A stretch of 64,000 nucleotides of DNA, from contig NZ_SOHJ01000011.1 in NCBI RefSeq assembly GCF_004403185.1, forward strand, positions 248,001 to 312,000, given 5' to 3'. Positions 1-9,156 of the stretch are shown piece by piece (within the stretch, counting starts at the first letter, position 1; every line of letters starts with the position of its first letter). Origin of the DNA: Cryobacterium suzukii (GTDB lineage: Bacteria; Actinomycetota; Actinomycetes; Actinomycetales; Microbacteriaceae). Position numbers and translations under genes: made by a program. Under the pieces are notes generated by a model, which was not told the DNA's origin, did not search any database, and worked only from the letters and a program-made list of their open reading frames with translations.

Positions 1-610
1 TCTGGTCTTCGTGGGAGGTGGCCAGAAAATCGTGGGTGTGCGCGTGCACGCCACTGTTTACGCGCAGGCGCACGTTCTGCACCCGACCGTTTCGGGCGGC
101 TGCTTCGGCGACACGACCAATTTCGACCTCGCTGTCGATCACGATCGTTCCCACACCGACCCGGGTGGCTTGATCGAGTTCGGTCAGGGACTTGTTATTG
201 CCGTGAAAGCCGAGCCGGGCCGGATCGGCGCCGCCGGCCAGAGCAACGGCCAGTTCGCCGCCGCTGCACACGTCGATGTTGAGCCCGGCAGCGATCATCC
301 AACGCACTACCTCGGTCGAGAGAAAAGCCTTGCCGGCGTAATACACCTTGGCGCTCGTGCCGATGCGGGCGAACTCGGCTTGGAACACGGCCAGCAATTC
401 GGCGGCGCTGGCGCGGGCATCCGCTTCGTCGATGACGTAGAGGGGGGTGCCGAATTCGGCGGCGAGGGCCGTGGCGCTCACGTTGCCGAGCACGAGCTCG
501 CCGGTGCTGTTGCGGGTCGCCGACGAGGGCCACAGTCCGGGCGCGAGCTCATTGGCGTCAGCGGGTAGGCGCAGCCAGTCGGGCGCCAGCGGGTTTGCTG
601 CAGGTTTCAC
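1..610 (-). CDS. lysA: Diaminopimelate decarboxylase, N-terminal part (runs off the window)
   Basis: Last step of lysine biosynthesis: PLP-dependent decarboxylation of meso-diaminopimelate. Only the first 203 codons are present; the gene continues beyond base 1. The GTG start at 610-608 has a GAGGT ribosome site about 8 nt upstream. The product has the fold-III decarboxylase N-terminus. Residues near 95 read YYAGKAF, where the Lys is the expected Schiff-base residue, and DVCSGGEL and GFHGNNKS follow as in LysA proteins. It lies downstream of argS and an LmeA-like gene on the same strand, matching the common actinobacterial order argS-lysA(-hom-thrC-thrB). I infer those later genes lie outside the window. 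Confidence 0.93.
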   Translation of the reverse strand, partial: MKPAANPLAPDWLRLPADANELAPGLWPSSATRNSTGELVLGNVSATALAAEFGTPLYVIDEADARASAAELLAVFQAEFARIGTSAKVYYAGKAFLSTEVVRWMIAAGLNIDVCSGGELAVALAGGADPARLGFHGNNKSLTELDQATRVGVGTIVIDSEVEIGRVAEAAARNGRVQNVRLRVNSGVHAHTHDFLATSHEDQ

Positions 611-745
611 GGGAAGTACCTCACGAGAGTCGAAGGGGAATCTCAGCGAGCGAACCCGGATTGGTCCCTGAAGCCGGAAAATGGGTAGCCCGAGGGAACG
701 GGCGTGCCTGGCCGTATTCTACCGCCGCAGATAGTGGCGTTCTAA

Positions 746-1507
746 TTAGCCGGCGCAGCTGCCGAGGGTGGTCAGCGACTGCGCGGTGAGCATAAGAGTG
801 CTCGACTCCAGCGTAACGTGTGCCCGCTCTGGCGAAATAACGACGCCACTCAGATCTATTCCCTCGGGCAGATAACTTGCAACGCAGACCCCGATCGGTG
901 CCTGCTGCAGGATCAGATTGACGAGGGGGGTTGCGTCAATGTCGCCGACGCCGCTCGTCACGGTGGCTTCGGTGGGGCTGAAGTTCAGCGTGTCTCCCGC
1001 GGCGCTTGCCGTGGCCGTCGCGCTATAGCCCACATTGAACTCGAACAACTTCACGGTGCCGGTATACGCCACCGTGCCGTCGCCGAGGGTCATCACAGCG
1101 TCGGCGGGAGCGGTGCCGGAGGCCTGAACCAGTTGATTGAGCGCGGCCTGATCGAGGTCGAGCGTGGCGCTCAGGGAGCCGATGGCCTTGGCCGTGTTGG
1201 TCGACACGTCACGGGCGATGACGTAAACGGAGGCTGGCACGCCGTCGACCGTCAGGTTCGGCGCGGTGAGTTCAATCTGGTCGAAGCTACCGCCGATGAA
1301 CTGCGCAATGACGGAGGTGCCGCCGATGGCCACGGTGATGTCGCCGGTCACGGATGCGGGCATCCGATTGCTGATTTCGGTTTCGGCACGGTCCTGCGCG
1401 AACGCACGCACGCCGCTGTCGATGAGAAAATAGGCAACGACAAGCAGTGCGGCGAGCACGCCGACGATGATCAGCGGAACGAGGCCGCGACGTTTGGTTT
1501 TGGCCAT
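746..1507 (-). CDS. LmeA-like (DUF2993) membrane-anchored lipid-binding protein
   Basis: A 253-residue protein with a short basic N-terminus (MAKTKRRG), one hydrophobic segment at about residues 9-27 (uncleaved anchor or signal) and an extracytoplasmic domain of the DUF2993 type. The family includes mycobacterial LmeA, a phospholipid-binding protein involved in lipomannan maturation; a similar envelope role here is inference. The ATG at 1507 lies 2 nt after the argS stop, so the two are probably co-transcribed and coupled. A longer reading frame extends into argS but would place residues before the hydrophobic anchor, so I reject it. A 135-nt gap separates it from lysA. No catalytic motif is expected or seen. 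Confidence 0.72.
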   Translation of the reverse strand: MAKTKRRGLVPLIIVGVLAALLVVAYFLIDSGVRAFAQDRAETEISNRMPASVTGDITVAIGGTSVIAQFIGGSFDQIELTAPNLTVDGVPASVYVIARDVSTNTAKAIGSLSATLDLDQAALNQLVQASGTAPADAVMTLGDGTVAYTGTVKLFEFNVGYSATATASAAGDTLNFSPTEATVTSGVGDIDATPLVNLILQQAPIGVCVASYLPEGIDLSGVVISPERAHVTLESSTLMLTAQSLTTLGSCAG

Positions 1508-1509
1508 GA

Positions 1510-3186
1510 TTACATGCGCTCCGGGGCGGTGACGCCGAGCAGGCCCAAACCGTTGCGAATCACCTGGCCGGTGGCGTCGTTCAGCCACAGACGGGTGCGG
1601 TGCAGGTCAGTGACCGGTTCTTCACCGAGCGGAATGACGCGGCAGTTGTCGTACCAGCGGTGGTAGTAGCCGGCGACCTCTTCGATGTAGCGGGCCACTC
1701 GGTGGGGCTCCCGCAGTTCAGCGGCCTGCGCGACAACGCGGGGAAATTCCTGCAGTACGCCGAGCAGTGCGGATTCGCTGTCGTGCACGAGCAGTTCGGG
1801 GGCGAAGACGGTACGTTCGACGCCGCTGGCGGCAGCGTTGCGGGCGACCGAGCAGGTGCGTGCGTGGGCGTACTGCACGTAGAAGACGGGATTGTCGTTG
1901 GTGCGTTTGCCGAGCAGGTCGAGGTCGATGTCGAGCTGCGAGTCGCTGTTCGAGCGCACCAGCGCGTAGCGGCCGGCGTCGACCCCGACGGCGTCGACGA
2001 GGTCGTCAAGGGTGACGATGGTGCCGGCCCGCTTACTCATGCGCACCGGTTCGCCGTCCTTGAGCAGGTTGACCATCTGACCGATCAGAATCTGCAGGTT
2101 CACGCCGGGCTCATCACCGAACGCCGACACCATGGCCATCATGCGGCCGACATAGCCGTGGTGGTCGGCGCCGAGCATGATCAGGCACTGGTCGAATCCG
2201 CGCTCGCGCTTGTCGAGGTAGTACCCGAGGTCGCCCGAGATATAGGCGGGCTCGCCATTCGAACGGATGATCACCCGGTCACGATCATCACCGAATGTGG
2301 TCGTGCGCAGCCAGATCGCGCCATCCGCTTCGAAGATGTGGCCCTGTTCGCGCAAGCGATCGATGGCGCGGTTGACGGCGCCGGATTCGTGCAGCGAATC
2401 CTCGTGAAAGTACACGTCGAAGTCGACGCCGAAGCCGTGCAGTTTGTCTTTGATCTCGGTGAACATGAGGTCGACGCCGATCGAGCGAAACACCTCTTGT
2501 TGTTCCGCGCGCGGCAGGGCGGCGACGTCGCCGTCGTACTTGGCGAGCACGTTGGCGGCGATGTCGCCGATGTACGCTCCACCGTAGCCGTCTTCGGGGG
2601 TGGGTTCGCCGAGGTAACTGGCGAGCACGCTGCGGGCGAAGCGGTCGATCTGCGAACCGTGGTCGTTGAAGTAGTACTCGCGGGTCACGTCGGCGCCCTC
2701 AGCCGCCAGCACGCGGGCCAGGCTGTCGCCGACCGCGGCCCAGCGCACTCCGCCCATGTGGATCGGGCCGGTGGGGTTGGCCGACACGAATTCGAGGTTG
2801 ATTTTGAGACCGTCATACAGGTGGCCGGTGCCGTAGACAGCGCCCTGGTCGACGATGGTCTTGGCGAGCGCGCCGGCGGCCGCAGCTTCGAGGCGAATGT
2901 TGATGAAGCCGGGGCCGGCGATTTCAACGGATGAGACGTCTTCCAGCTGTTCGAGACCAGCGGCCAGTTCGGCCGCGATTTCACGCGGGTTGGCGCCGAG
3001 GGGTTTGGCGATCTTCAGCGCGATGCTCGAGGCCCAGTCGCCGTGGTCGCGGTTGCGCGGGCGTTCGACAGCGACGTCGGCGAGGGTGAGTCCAAGGTCT
3101 ACCCCTGCCGTGTCAGCCTCGCGTCGGCGTTCACTGACGCCCTGGATGAGGTTGAAAAGGGACTGGGAGAGTTCGGCAGGAGTCAC
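1510..3186 (-). CDS. argS: Arginyl-tRNA synthetase
   Basis: Charges tRNA-Arg with arginine in the cytoplasm. The 558-residue length is normal. It has the class I signature HMGG in [12 protein letters not shown] (about residue 140), the synthetase core with MSKRAGT (the KMSKS-equivalent region, about residue 384) and a C-terminal DALR anticodon-binding domain. The start is GTG at 3186. A TANNNT hexamer (TACGAT, complement of 3193-3198) sits 7 nt upstream and no Shine-Dalgarno is seen, so the transcript is probably leaderless. It heads a minus-strand run into the LmeA-like gene and lysA, and is divergent from a lipoprotein gene. Confidence 0.97.
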   Translation of the reverse strand: MTPAELSQSLFNLIQGVSERRREADTAGVDLGLTLADVAVERPRNRDHGDWASSIALKIAKPLGANPREIAAELAAGLEQLEDVSSVEIAGPGFINIRLEAAAAGALAKTIVDQGAVYGTGHLYDGLKINLEFVSANPTGPIHMGGVRWAAVGDSLARVLAAEGADVTREYYFNDHGSQIDRFARSVLASYLGEPTPEDGYGGAYIGDIAANVLAKYDGDVAALPRAEQQEVFRSIGVDLMFTEIKDKLHGFGVDFDVYFHEDSLHESGAVNRAIDRLREQGHIFEADGAIWLRTTTFGDDRDRVIIRSNGEPAYISGDLGYYLDKRERGFDQCLIMLGADHHGYVGRMMAMVSAFGDEPGVNLQILIGQMVNLLKDGEPVRMSKRAGTIVTLDDLVDAVGVDAGRYALVRSNSDSQLDIDLDLLGKRTNDNPVFYVQYAHARTCSVARNAAASGVERTVFAPELLVHDSESALLGVLQEFPRVVAQAAELREPHRVARYIEEVAGYYHRWYDNCRVIPLGEEPVTDLHRTRLWLNDATGQVIRNGLGLLGVTAPERM

Positions 3187-3192
3187 TGAACA

Positions 3193-3221
3193 ATCGTACC
3201 GGCCCCTCCTGTTGGTAAGGT
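3193..3221. promoter_or_regulatory. Overlapping divergent -10 elements for two leaderless starts
   Basis: The 41-nt argS/lipoprotein intergenic region contains TACGAT (read on the minus strand, complement of 3193-3198) 7 nt before the argS GTG and TAAGGT (3216-3221) 6 nt before the lipoprotein GTG. Neither gene has a Shine-Dalgarno. Both fit the actinobacterial TANNNT -10 placed so that transcription begins at or near the start codon. The call is by inspection only. Confidence 0.5.
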
Positions 3222-3227
3222 CAACGC

Positions 3228-3902
3228 GTGACTGATACCCGCGTCTACCCCCTTTCTGTTCGTACCGCTACATCCTCCGACGGAGCTGCCACGCGCCGAC
3301 GTGCCGGGCTGATGCTCGCGGGCGGAGCACTGCTCGCCCTCCTTTTGGCCGGCTGCAGCGCAGCAGACGAACCGACGCCAACGCAATCCGCGGCCGCGAC
3401 GAGCGGGGCATCCGCTGACCCGACGACGCGCGCTGAACCGTCGTCGTCTCCAACCCCGACACCGGAAGCGACCGGTTCTCCAATTGCGCAGATCTGTGGC
3501 GACCTGCTCACCCTGCAGGATGTCTACGATTTCAACCCGAACTACGGCACCGCCCCGGATTACTCGCCCACCGCTGACGGTCTGGCCGAAACCGCCGCGA
3601 CCTACAACGGGCTGACCTGCGGCTGGTCGAACCAGACCAGCGGCGAACTCATCGAGGTCTCGGTCGTCGCGCCCAACGCTGTGTTGATGACCACGCTCAA
3701 GCAGCAGGCGGATGCCGACAGCCAGGCCGTGCCGACGTACGGTACCCCGCCAACCGTTGACGGCTTCTTCACCAACTCCGGTGGCGTGGGCCAGGCCCAG
3801 GTGTTCACCGGAACCTACTGGGTCACCCTGAGCACCCCCGCGTTCGGTGAGCCCGGAGACGCTGAGAGTCTCCTCTCGGTGATACTCGCGCACCTCGGCT
3901 AG
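3228..3902 (+). CDS. Secreted lipoprotein of unknown function
   Basis: A 224-residue protein with a twin-arginine-containing n-region (RRR at 23-25), a hydrophobic stretch and a lipobox LLAGC with Cys43 as the lipidation site, so it is predicted to be anchored to the outer face of the membrane. A Ser/Thr/Pro/Ala-rich linker (about 45-85) leads to a roughly 140-residue globular domain with two further Cys (ICGDL and LTCGW). The layout resembles small actinobacterial DUF3558-type lipoproteins, but I cannot assign the family with certainty. The GTG start appears leaderless. tRNA-Arg follows. Confidence 0.75.
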   Translation: MTDTRVYPLSVRTATSSDGAATRRRAGLMLAGGALLALLLAGCSAADEPTPTQSAAATSGASADPTTRAEPSSSPTPTPEATGSPIAQICGDLLTLQDVYDFNPNYGTAPDYSPTADGLAETAATYNGLTCGWSNQTSGELIEVSVVAPNAVLMTTLKQQADADSQAVPTYGTPPTVDGFFTNSGGVGQAQVFTGTYWVTLSTPAFGEPGDAESLLSVILAHLG

Positions 3903-3971
3903 CGGATGCCGGCGGCTCGGCCCCGATGGGTCATCGCAACCGGCCCATGATGCTAACCTTGAACCACCCTG

Positions 3972-4043
3972 GCCCCCATAGCTCAGGGGATAGAGCACTG
4001 CCCTCCGGAGGCAGGGGCGGCAGTTCGAATCTGCCTGGGGGCA
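3972..4043 (+). tRNA. tRNA-Arg (anticodon CCG)
   Basis: A full cloverleaf can be drawn. Acceptor stem 3972-3978 pairs with 4036-4042. The D stem is GCTC/GAGC. The anticodon stem CTGCC/GGCAG holds the loop CTCCGGA, with anticodon CCG at 4005-4007. The T stem GGCAG/CTGCC holds the loop TTCGAAT. The discriminator is A4043, and a complete CCA end is not encoded. It reads the CGG arginine codon. Confidence 0.97.
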
Positions 4044-4147
4044 CCGTGTCGTGTGACACGCAGGTCAGACTTCTTCCTCGGTGTTCGGACACACGGCCTC
4101 GCTTGGTCGCCCTGCACCAGGGGACGCCCCAATCCGAGGAGAACTAG

Positions 4148-5038
4148 ATGTCGGTCGGCTTGCTCGCCGTAGTCGATGACATACTCACCGCCGCCCTCAA
4201 GGCCAGTGCCAAGACCGCCGGCGTTGTCATCGACGACGCGGCCGTCACCCCGCAATACGTGCAAGGGCTCTCACCGGCGCGCGAGCTGCACGTCGTCTGG
4301 CGGATCGCCCTGGGCAGTCTGTTCAACAAGTTCATCATCATCATCCCGCTCGCACTATTGCTTTCCGCATTCGCGCCGTGGGTGTTGCCGTATCTGCTGA
4401 TCATCGGCGGCACCTACCTGTGTTTCGAGGGTGCGGAGAAAGTCACGGAATGGTTCGGCGCACATCACACCGCCGACGACACCGACAAGCGGGATGAGAA
4501 GAAGCTCATCTTCGGTGCTATTCGCACCGACCTCATCCTCAGCACGGAGATCATGCTGATCGCGCTGGCGGGTCTCGATCCCGACTTTGGGATCTGGATG
4601 ACGCTCGCCGCTCTGGTCGTGATCGGCCTCGGCATGACGGTGCTCGTCTACGGCACGGTCGCCCTGCTGGTCAAGATCGACGATGTCGGACTGGCACTGA
4701 GTGAGAACGCAGCACAACGGGTGCGACGCATCGGCACCAGCATTGTGCAGGCAATGCCCACCGTGTTCCGTGTGATCGGCATCATCGGAACGGTCGCCAT
4801 GCTGTGGGTTGGCGGCCACCTGGTGATCGCAAACCTGGCCGACACGTTCTGGCACGCCCCCTACGACGTGCTGCACGCCGTGACGAACGCGATTGAATCG
4901 GCCGGACCTATCGTCGTCTGGGTCACCGACACTGCACTGTCGGCCGTGTTCGGGCTCATCCTGGGCCTGGTCATAGTTGCGATTGTCCTCGCAGCATCCC
5001 GCCTGCTCAAGCGGAAGCGGCCAGCCGGTATGGCCTAA
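4148..5038 (+). CDS. DUF808 (YedI-like) inner-membrane protein
   Basis: A 296-residue polytopic membrane protein beginning MSVGLLAVVDDI and containing the family segment TAGVVIDDAAVTPQYVQG (about 23-40). At least five hydrophobic helices are visible (about 60-95, 130-150, 155-180, 205-235, 265-285). DUF808/YedI proteins are conserved but of unknown function. The ATG follows GAGGAGAAC, a good ribosome site. It stands alone between tRNA-Arg and a convergent MerR gene, with nothing nearby to suggest a partner. The short charged C-terminus (KRKRP) should be cytoplasmic. Confidence 0.85.
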   Translation: MSVGLLAVVDDILTAALKASAKTAGVVIDDAAVTPQYVQGLSPARELHVVWRIALGSLFNKFIIIIPLALLLSAFAPWVLPYLLIIGGTYLCFEGAEKVTEWFGAHHTADDTDKRDEKKLIFGAIRTDLILSTEIMLIALAGLDPDFGIWMTLAALVVIGLGMTVLVYGTVALLVKIDDVGLALSENAAQRVRRIGTSIVQAMPTVFRVIGIIGTVAMLWVGGHLVIANLADTFWHAPYDVLHAVTNAIESAGPIVVWVTDTALSAVFGLILGLVIVAIVLAASRLLKRKRPAGMA

Positions 5039-5058
5039 AGCGGCGAAGTGTCGGACGC

Positions 5059-5454
5059 CTATTGCGTGCGCAGCAACTCGAGGAACTCGTCCGCCATTTG
5101 TAGCTGGTCCTGCAGTTTCTGCCGACGCTCCATTGCCTGGGCAACGAACGCGTCAAGCTCCGCGCGCACACCCGCAGTGTTCGCACCGGCCACGCCACCC
5201 TGCATCGTATCGATGACCTTCAACAACGCCATCATCTCGTCGAGGGAGAATCCGAGCGGCTTCATCCGTCGAATCAGCATCAGCCGAGAATGGTCTTCCT
5301 GCGTGTACAGGCGAAATCCGCCTTCGGTGCGAGCGGATGCCTTCAGCAGGCCCACCTCGTCGTAGTGGCGAATGGTGCGCAGCGACAGCCCGGTTTTCTC
5401 CGCGAGCTCGCCGATGTGCATCGTGACCGCGGACCCTGTCGCGCTTGCTGTCAC
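5059..5454 (-). CDS. MerR-family transcriptional regulator
   Basis: A 131-residue regulator with an N-terminal winged HTH (IGELAEKTGLSLRTIRHYDE, about 14-33), the GLL...GFRLYT wing and a C-terminal helix that should form the dimer coiled coil (ELDAFVAQAMERRQKLQDQL). No Cys cluster is present, so it is not a classical metal sensor. I chose the GTG at 5454, preceded by AAAGAGG about 8 nt upstream; the longer frame to 5541 would run through the palindromic operator at 5486-5501. It is divergent from the SulP transporter and may control that gene, itself or both. Confidence 0.85.
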   Translation of the reverse strand: MTASATGSAVTMHIGELAEKTGLSLRTIRHYDEVGLLKASARTEGGFRLYTQEDHSRLMLIRRMKPLGFSLDEMMALLKVIDTMQGGVAGANTAGVRAELDAFVAQAMERRQKLQDQLQMADEFLELLRTQ

Positions 5455-5485
5455 CGGAAGACCTCTTTCCCTAGAGTCGCAATCA

Positions 5486-5501
5486 ACCCTTACGTTAGGG
5501 T
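5486..5501. promoter_or_regulatory. MerR-type operator dyad
   Basis: ACCCTTACGTTAGGGT is a 16-bp inverted repeat with a single mismatched pair. It closely matches the ACCCTAACGT-type dyads bound between -35 and -10 by MerR regulators of this size. It lies about 32 nt upstream of the merR-like GTG and about 150 nt upstream of the sulP start. Its role is inferred from pattern and position. Confidence 0.6.
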
Positions 5502-5648
5502 AGTGTTGCAGGAGTCGGCTGACATTCATCTGTGAGCCCACTCTCCCACCATTGTCCTCGATGACCGGTGGAGGTGCGCACCGCGGCGCCCACCCAACTC
5601 TTCTCTATCCATTCCGGCCGCCCAGCCGGCCCAGCTTCTGGAGGCCTC

Positions 5649-7169
5649 ATGGCCATTCTTCACAAATCCACCGTGCCCGACCGTTACCGGGCGGAACCCT
5701 CCGTCCTCACCGCTCTGCGCACGCCCCGCCTGCTCACCCGCGAGGTCCTCGCCGGCCTCGTCGTGGCTATGGCCCTCATTCCCGAGGCGATCGCCTTTTC
5801 GATCATCGCCGGCGTCGACCCCCGCGTCGGCCTGTTCTCCTCGTTCGTCATGGCTGTCACCATCGCCTTCGTCGGTGGACGCCCTGCCATGATCACCGCC
5901 GCCACCGGCGCCGTCGCCCTCGTCATCGCCCCCGTCGCTCGCGACTACGGCATGGAATACTTCATCGCAACGGTCATCCTCGCCGGCGTGTTTCAAATCG
6001 TGCTCAGCCTGATCGGCGTCGCCAAGCTCATGCGGTTCATTCCCCGAAGCGTCATGGTCGGCTTCGTCAACGCCCTCGCCATCCTCATTTTCGGCGCACA
6101 GCTGCCCCAGCTGCTCGGCGTACCCTTTCTGGTCTACCCACTCGTCGCAGCGGGCCTGATCATCATGGTCGTCATGCCCCGCATCACCAAGGTGGTTCCC
6201 GCGCCACTCGTGGCGATCGTCGTGCTCACCGTCGCGACCGTCGCCATCGCCATCAACGTGCCCACCATCGGCGACCAGGGCGAGCTGCCCAAGAGCCTTC
6301 CTGCGCTGTTCCTCCCGAACATTCCGCTCAGCTGGGAGACGTTCACCATCATCGCCCCCTACGCCCTCGGCATGGCCCTGGTCGGCATCCTTGAGTCGCT
6401 TATGACCGCGAAGTTCGTCGACGAGATCACCGACACCCACTCCAACAAGACCCGCGAAACCTGGGGCCAGGGCGTCGCCAACGTGCTATCCGGCCTGTTC
6501 GGCGGCATGGGCGGCTGCGCCATGATCGGCCAGACCATGATCAACGTCAAGGCTTCCGGCGCACGCACCCGCATCTCCACCTTCCTCGCCGGCATCTTCC
6601 TGCTCGTTCTGGTACTCGGCCTCGGCGACGTGCTCGCCGTCGTGCCCATGGCCGCCCTGGTCGCTGTGATGATCATCGTGTCGTATCTGACCTTCGACTG
6701 GCACAGCATCCGCTTGTCTACTCTCAAGCGGATGCCCAAGAGCGAGACCACCGTCATGGTCGCCACGGTCGTCATCATCGTCCTCACCCACAATCTGGCC
6801 ATCGGTGTCGTCGCGGGCGTGATCGTGGCGATGGTCGCGTTCGCGCGCCGCGTCGCCCACCTCGCCCGGGTCGAACGCACCGTCGAACTCGACCAACCTG
6901 TGCCGACCGCCTATTACACGGTGACCGGGGCGCTGTTCTTCGCCTCGAGCAACGACCTGATGACCCAGTTCGAGTACGCCGACGACCCCGACCGCATCGT
7001 GATCGACCTCTCGGCCTCGCACATCTGGGATGCCTCGACCGTCGCCACGCTCGACGCCATCACCTACAAATACCAGCAGCACGATAAGCAGGTCGTCATC
7101 GAAGGCCTCGACGAGGCCAGCCACGAGCTACACAGCCGCCTCGCCGGTAACCTCGGCGGAGGCCACTAG
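5649..7169 (+). CDS. SulP-family anion transporter with STAS domain
   Basis: A 506-residue SLC26/SulP permease for sulfate, bicarbonate or another small anion; the substrate cannot be read from sequence. The membrane domain of hydrophobic helices (about 25-395) carries [20 protein letters not shown], the conserved first SulP signature. The C-terminal STAS domain is recognisable by [20 protein letters not shown] (about 450-470). The ATG at 5649 is chosen for its TGGAGG site 6 nt upstream; an in-frame upstream ATG lacks one. Divergent from the MerR gene and ended by a strong terminator. Confidence 0.9.
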   Translation: MAILHKSTVPDRYRAEPSVLTALRTPRLLTREVLAGLVVAMALIPEAIAFSIIAGVDPRVGLFSSFVMAVTIAFVGGRPAMITAATGAVALVIAPVARDYGMEYFIATVILAGVFQIVLSLIGVAKLMRFIPRSVMVGFVNALAILIFGAQLPQLLGVPFLVYPLVAAGLIIMVVMPRITKVVPAPLVAIVVLTVATVAIAINVPTIGDQGELPKSLPALFLPNIPLSWETFTIIAPYALGMALVGILESLMTAKFVDEITDTHSNKTRETWGQGVANVLSGLFGGMGGCAMIGQTMINVKASGARTRISTFLAGIFLLVLVLGLGDVLAVVPMAALVAVMIIVSYLTFDWHSIRLSTLKRMPKSETTVMVATVVIIVLTHNLAIGVVAGVIVAMVAFARRVAHLARVERTVELDQPVPTAYYTVTGALFFASSNDLMTQFEYADDPDRIVIDLSASHIWDASTVATLDAITYKYQQHDKQVVIEGLDEASHELHSRLAGNLGGGH

Positions 7170-7175
7170 CACCTA

Positions 7176-7215
7176 AACGAAAAAGCCCCAGTCAACCGAC
7201 TGGGGCTTTTTCGTT
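7176..7215. terminator. Bidirectional rho-independent terminator
   Basis: A perfect 18-bp stem with a 4-nt loop (AACC), GC-rich core CCCCAGTC/GACTGGGG, flanked by A5 on the left and T5 on the right. It can therefore terminate both sulP (plus) and aceA (minus), which converge here. Confidence 0.95.
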
Positions 7216-7231
7216 ACGCACTCCGTTGGAG

Positions 7232-8848
7232 TCAGTGGCTGCTCAGAGCCGGTTCGTCGAACTGGTTACTCGTGTTGTTGACGCCGCCAGCCTTCAGCGC
7301 GGCTTCGCCGGCGAAGTACTCCTTGTGGTTGTCACCGAGGTCAGAACCGGACATGTTCTGGTGCTTGACCGTGGCGATTCCCTCGCGGATTTCGCGACGC
7401 TGCACGCCCTTGACGTAGGCGAGCATGCCCTGGTCGGCGAAGTAACCCTTGGCCAGGTCATCCGTTGAGAGTGCGGCCGTGTGATACGTCGGCAGGGTGA
7501 TGAGGTGGTGGAAGATACCAGCCTCTTTCGAGCTGTCGCGCTGGAAGGTACGGATCTTCTCGTCGGCGTTGAGGGCCAGTTCGGTCTCGTCGTAGTCGAC
7601 GCTCATGAGCTTGGCGCGGTCGTAAGCGGAGACGTCCTTGCCCTCGGCGAGGAGTGCGTCGTAGGCCTGCTGACGGAAGTTCAAGGTCCAGTTGAACGAC
7701 GGGCTGTTGTTGTAGACCAGCTTGGCGTTCGGGATGGCCTTGCGAACCTCGTTCATCATGGCCGCGATCTGACCGATGTGCGGCTTCTCGGTCTCGATCC
7801 AGAGCAGGTCGGCACCGTTCTGCAGCGACGTGATGCTGTCAAGCACGCAGCGCGCTTCGCCGGTTCCGGCGCGGAACTGGAACAGGTTGCTGGCCAGGCG
7901 CTTCGGGCGCAGCAGCTTGCCGTCACGCTTGATGACAACATCGCCGTTACCGAGGTCAGCCTCGGTGATCTCGTCCACGTCGAGGTAGGAGTTGTACTGG
8001 TCGCCCAGGTCGCCGGGCGTGTAGGTCACGGCGAGCTTCTGCGTGAGGCCGGCACCGAGCGAGTCAGTGCGGGACACGATGATGCCGTTTTCGATGCCGA
8101 GCTCAAGGAACGCGTACCGAACGGCGTTGATCTTGGCGATGAAGTCTTCGTGGGGAACCGTGACCTTGCCGTCCTGGTGACCGCACTGCTTCTCGTCCGA
8201 CACCTGGTTCTCGATCTGGATGGCGCAGGCGCCGGCCTCGATCATTTTCTTGGCCAGGAGGTAGGTGGCTTCGGGGTTTCCGAAACCAGCGTCGATGTCG
8301 GCGATGATCGGTACGACGTGGGTCTCGAAGGCGTCGATCTGTGCCAGGAGGCGGGTGATCTTCTCGTCGTCTCCGACGATGCGGGCGTTGTCCAGAGCCG
8401 TGAAGAGCAGGTCGAGTTCGCGGGCGTCGGCCTGGCGAAGGAAGGTGTAGAGCTCCTCGACGAGCGCGGGTACGGCCGTCTTCTCGTGCATGGACTGGTC
8501 GGGGAGCGGACCGAATTCGCTGCGGAGCGCGGCAACCATCCAACCGGACAGGTACAGGTAGCGCTTGTTGGTGGTCTTGAGGTGCTTCTTGATCGAGATC
8601 ATCTTCTGCTGGCCGATGAACCCGTGCCAGACGCCGAGCGACTGGGTGTAGATCGAGGAGTCAGCGTCGTACTCCCCCATGTCCTTGCGCATGATGTCTG
8701 CGGTGTACTGGGCAATCTCCAGGCCGGTCTTGAACCGGTTCTGGGCACGCATGCGGGCGACGGACTCGGGGTTGATAGCGTCCCAGGTGCTTCCAACCTG
8801 CTGCTTGAGGGCTTCGATGTCCTCGATGGCTTTCTGGTACACAGTCAT
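7232..8848 (-). CDS. aceA: Isocitrate lyase (long form)
   Basis: Cleaves isocitrate to glyoxylate and succinate, the first step of the glyoxylate shunt for growth on acetate or fatty acids. The 538-residue length belongs to the longer isocitrate lyase subclass rather than the about 430-residue enteric type. The catalytic motif is KQCGH (220-224), with Cys222 in place; most short enzymes have KKCGH. IIADIDAGFG (about 181-190) is the Mg-binding Asp region, and YNNSPSFNW appears downstream. Start ATG at 8848 after GAAGGAAATAAC. No malate synthase gene is adjacent. It shares the terminator at 7176-7215. Confidence 0.95.
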   Translation of the reverse strand: MTVYQKAIEDIEALKQQVGSTWDAINPESVARMRAQNRFKTGLEIAQYTADIMRKDMGEYDADSSIYTQSLGVWHGFIGQQKMISIKKHLKTTNKRYLYLSGWMVAALRSEFGPLPDQSMHEKTAVPALVEELYTFLRQADARELDLLFTALDNARIVGDDEKITRLLAQIDAFETHVVPIIADIDAGFGNPEATYLLAKKMIEAGACAIQIENQVSDEKQCGHQDGKVTVPHEDFIAKINAVRYAFLELGIENGIIVSRTDSLGAGLTQKLAVTYTPGDLGDQYNSYLDVDEITEADLGNGDVVIKRDGKLLRPKRLASNLFQFRAGTGEARCVLDSITSLQNGADLLWIETEKPHIGQIAAMMNEVRKAIPNAKLVYNNSPSFNWTLNFRQQAYDALLAEGKDVSAYDRAKLMSVDYDETELALNADEKIRTFQRDSSKEAGIFHHLITLPTYHTAALSTDDLAKGYFADQGMLAYVKGVQRREIREGIATVKHQNMSGSDLGDNHKEYFAGEAALKAGGVNNTSNQFDEPALSSH

Positions 8849-8962
8849 GTTATTTCCTTCGACGTATGAGTTGGGCTGAGCCGGGACACTGACTCAACTG
8901 GCCGGTATCGGCTGCTAAACCCAGATTGGCGCAAGAACAACCGCTTTTCTCAGGAAAGGTGT

Positions 8963-8986
8963 GCAGAAGAAATGGGGTTCTTCTGC
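8963..8986. promoter_or_regulatory. Inverted repeat upstream of isocitrate lyase
   Basis: GCAGAAGAA and TTCTTCTGC form a perfect 9-bp inverted repeat around ATGGGG, about 115 nt upstream of the aceA start and downstream of the 46-residue protein gene. There is no T-tract on the minus strand, so an operator or a weak attenuating hairpin is more likely than a classical terminator. Confidence 0.4.
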
Positions 8987-9015
8987 AAATGAAAAGTTAT
9001 TCGTCAGGAATTCAA

Positions 9016-9156
9016 CTATTCCGGCCACAGGCCGGGTACCAGGATGACCAGCCGGCATCGTGGGCACCGATGGCAGGATTCGAGACCTTCAGCGGTGTCG
9101 ACGCCGTCTGCCATCATCTCGGTGCCGCAGGCGGGACACAGGGGGGATTCGTTCAT
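9016..9156 (-). CDS. 46-residue CxxC zinc-ribbon-like protein, coupled to the threonine-synthase-like gene
   Basis: A short reading frame encodes 46 residues beginning MNESPLCPACGTE and ending LVPGLWPE. It has Cys7, Cys10, Cys28, Cys31 and Cys34, i.e. CPAC, 17 residues, then CHRCPRC, the spacing of a small zinc ribbon. Its ATG (9156-9154) overlaps the TGA of the preceding enzyme gene as ATGA, a typical translational-coupling junction, which argues strongly that it is real. I do not recognise the family. It could be a zinc- or metal-binding regulator or chaperone of the enzyme, or an independent ribbon protein. Nothing else in frame suggests a larger domain. Confidence 0.6.
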   Translation of the reverse strand: MNESPLCPACGTEMMADGVDTAEGLESCHRCPRCRLVILVPGLWPE

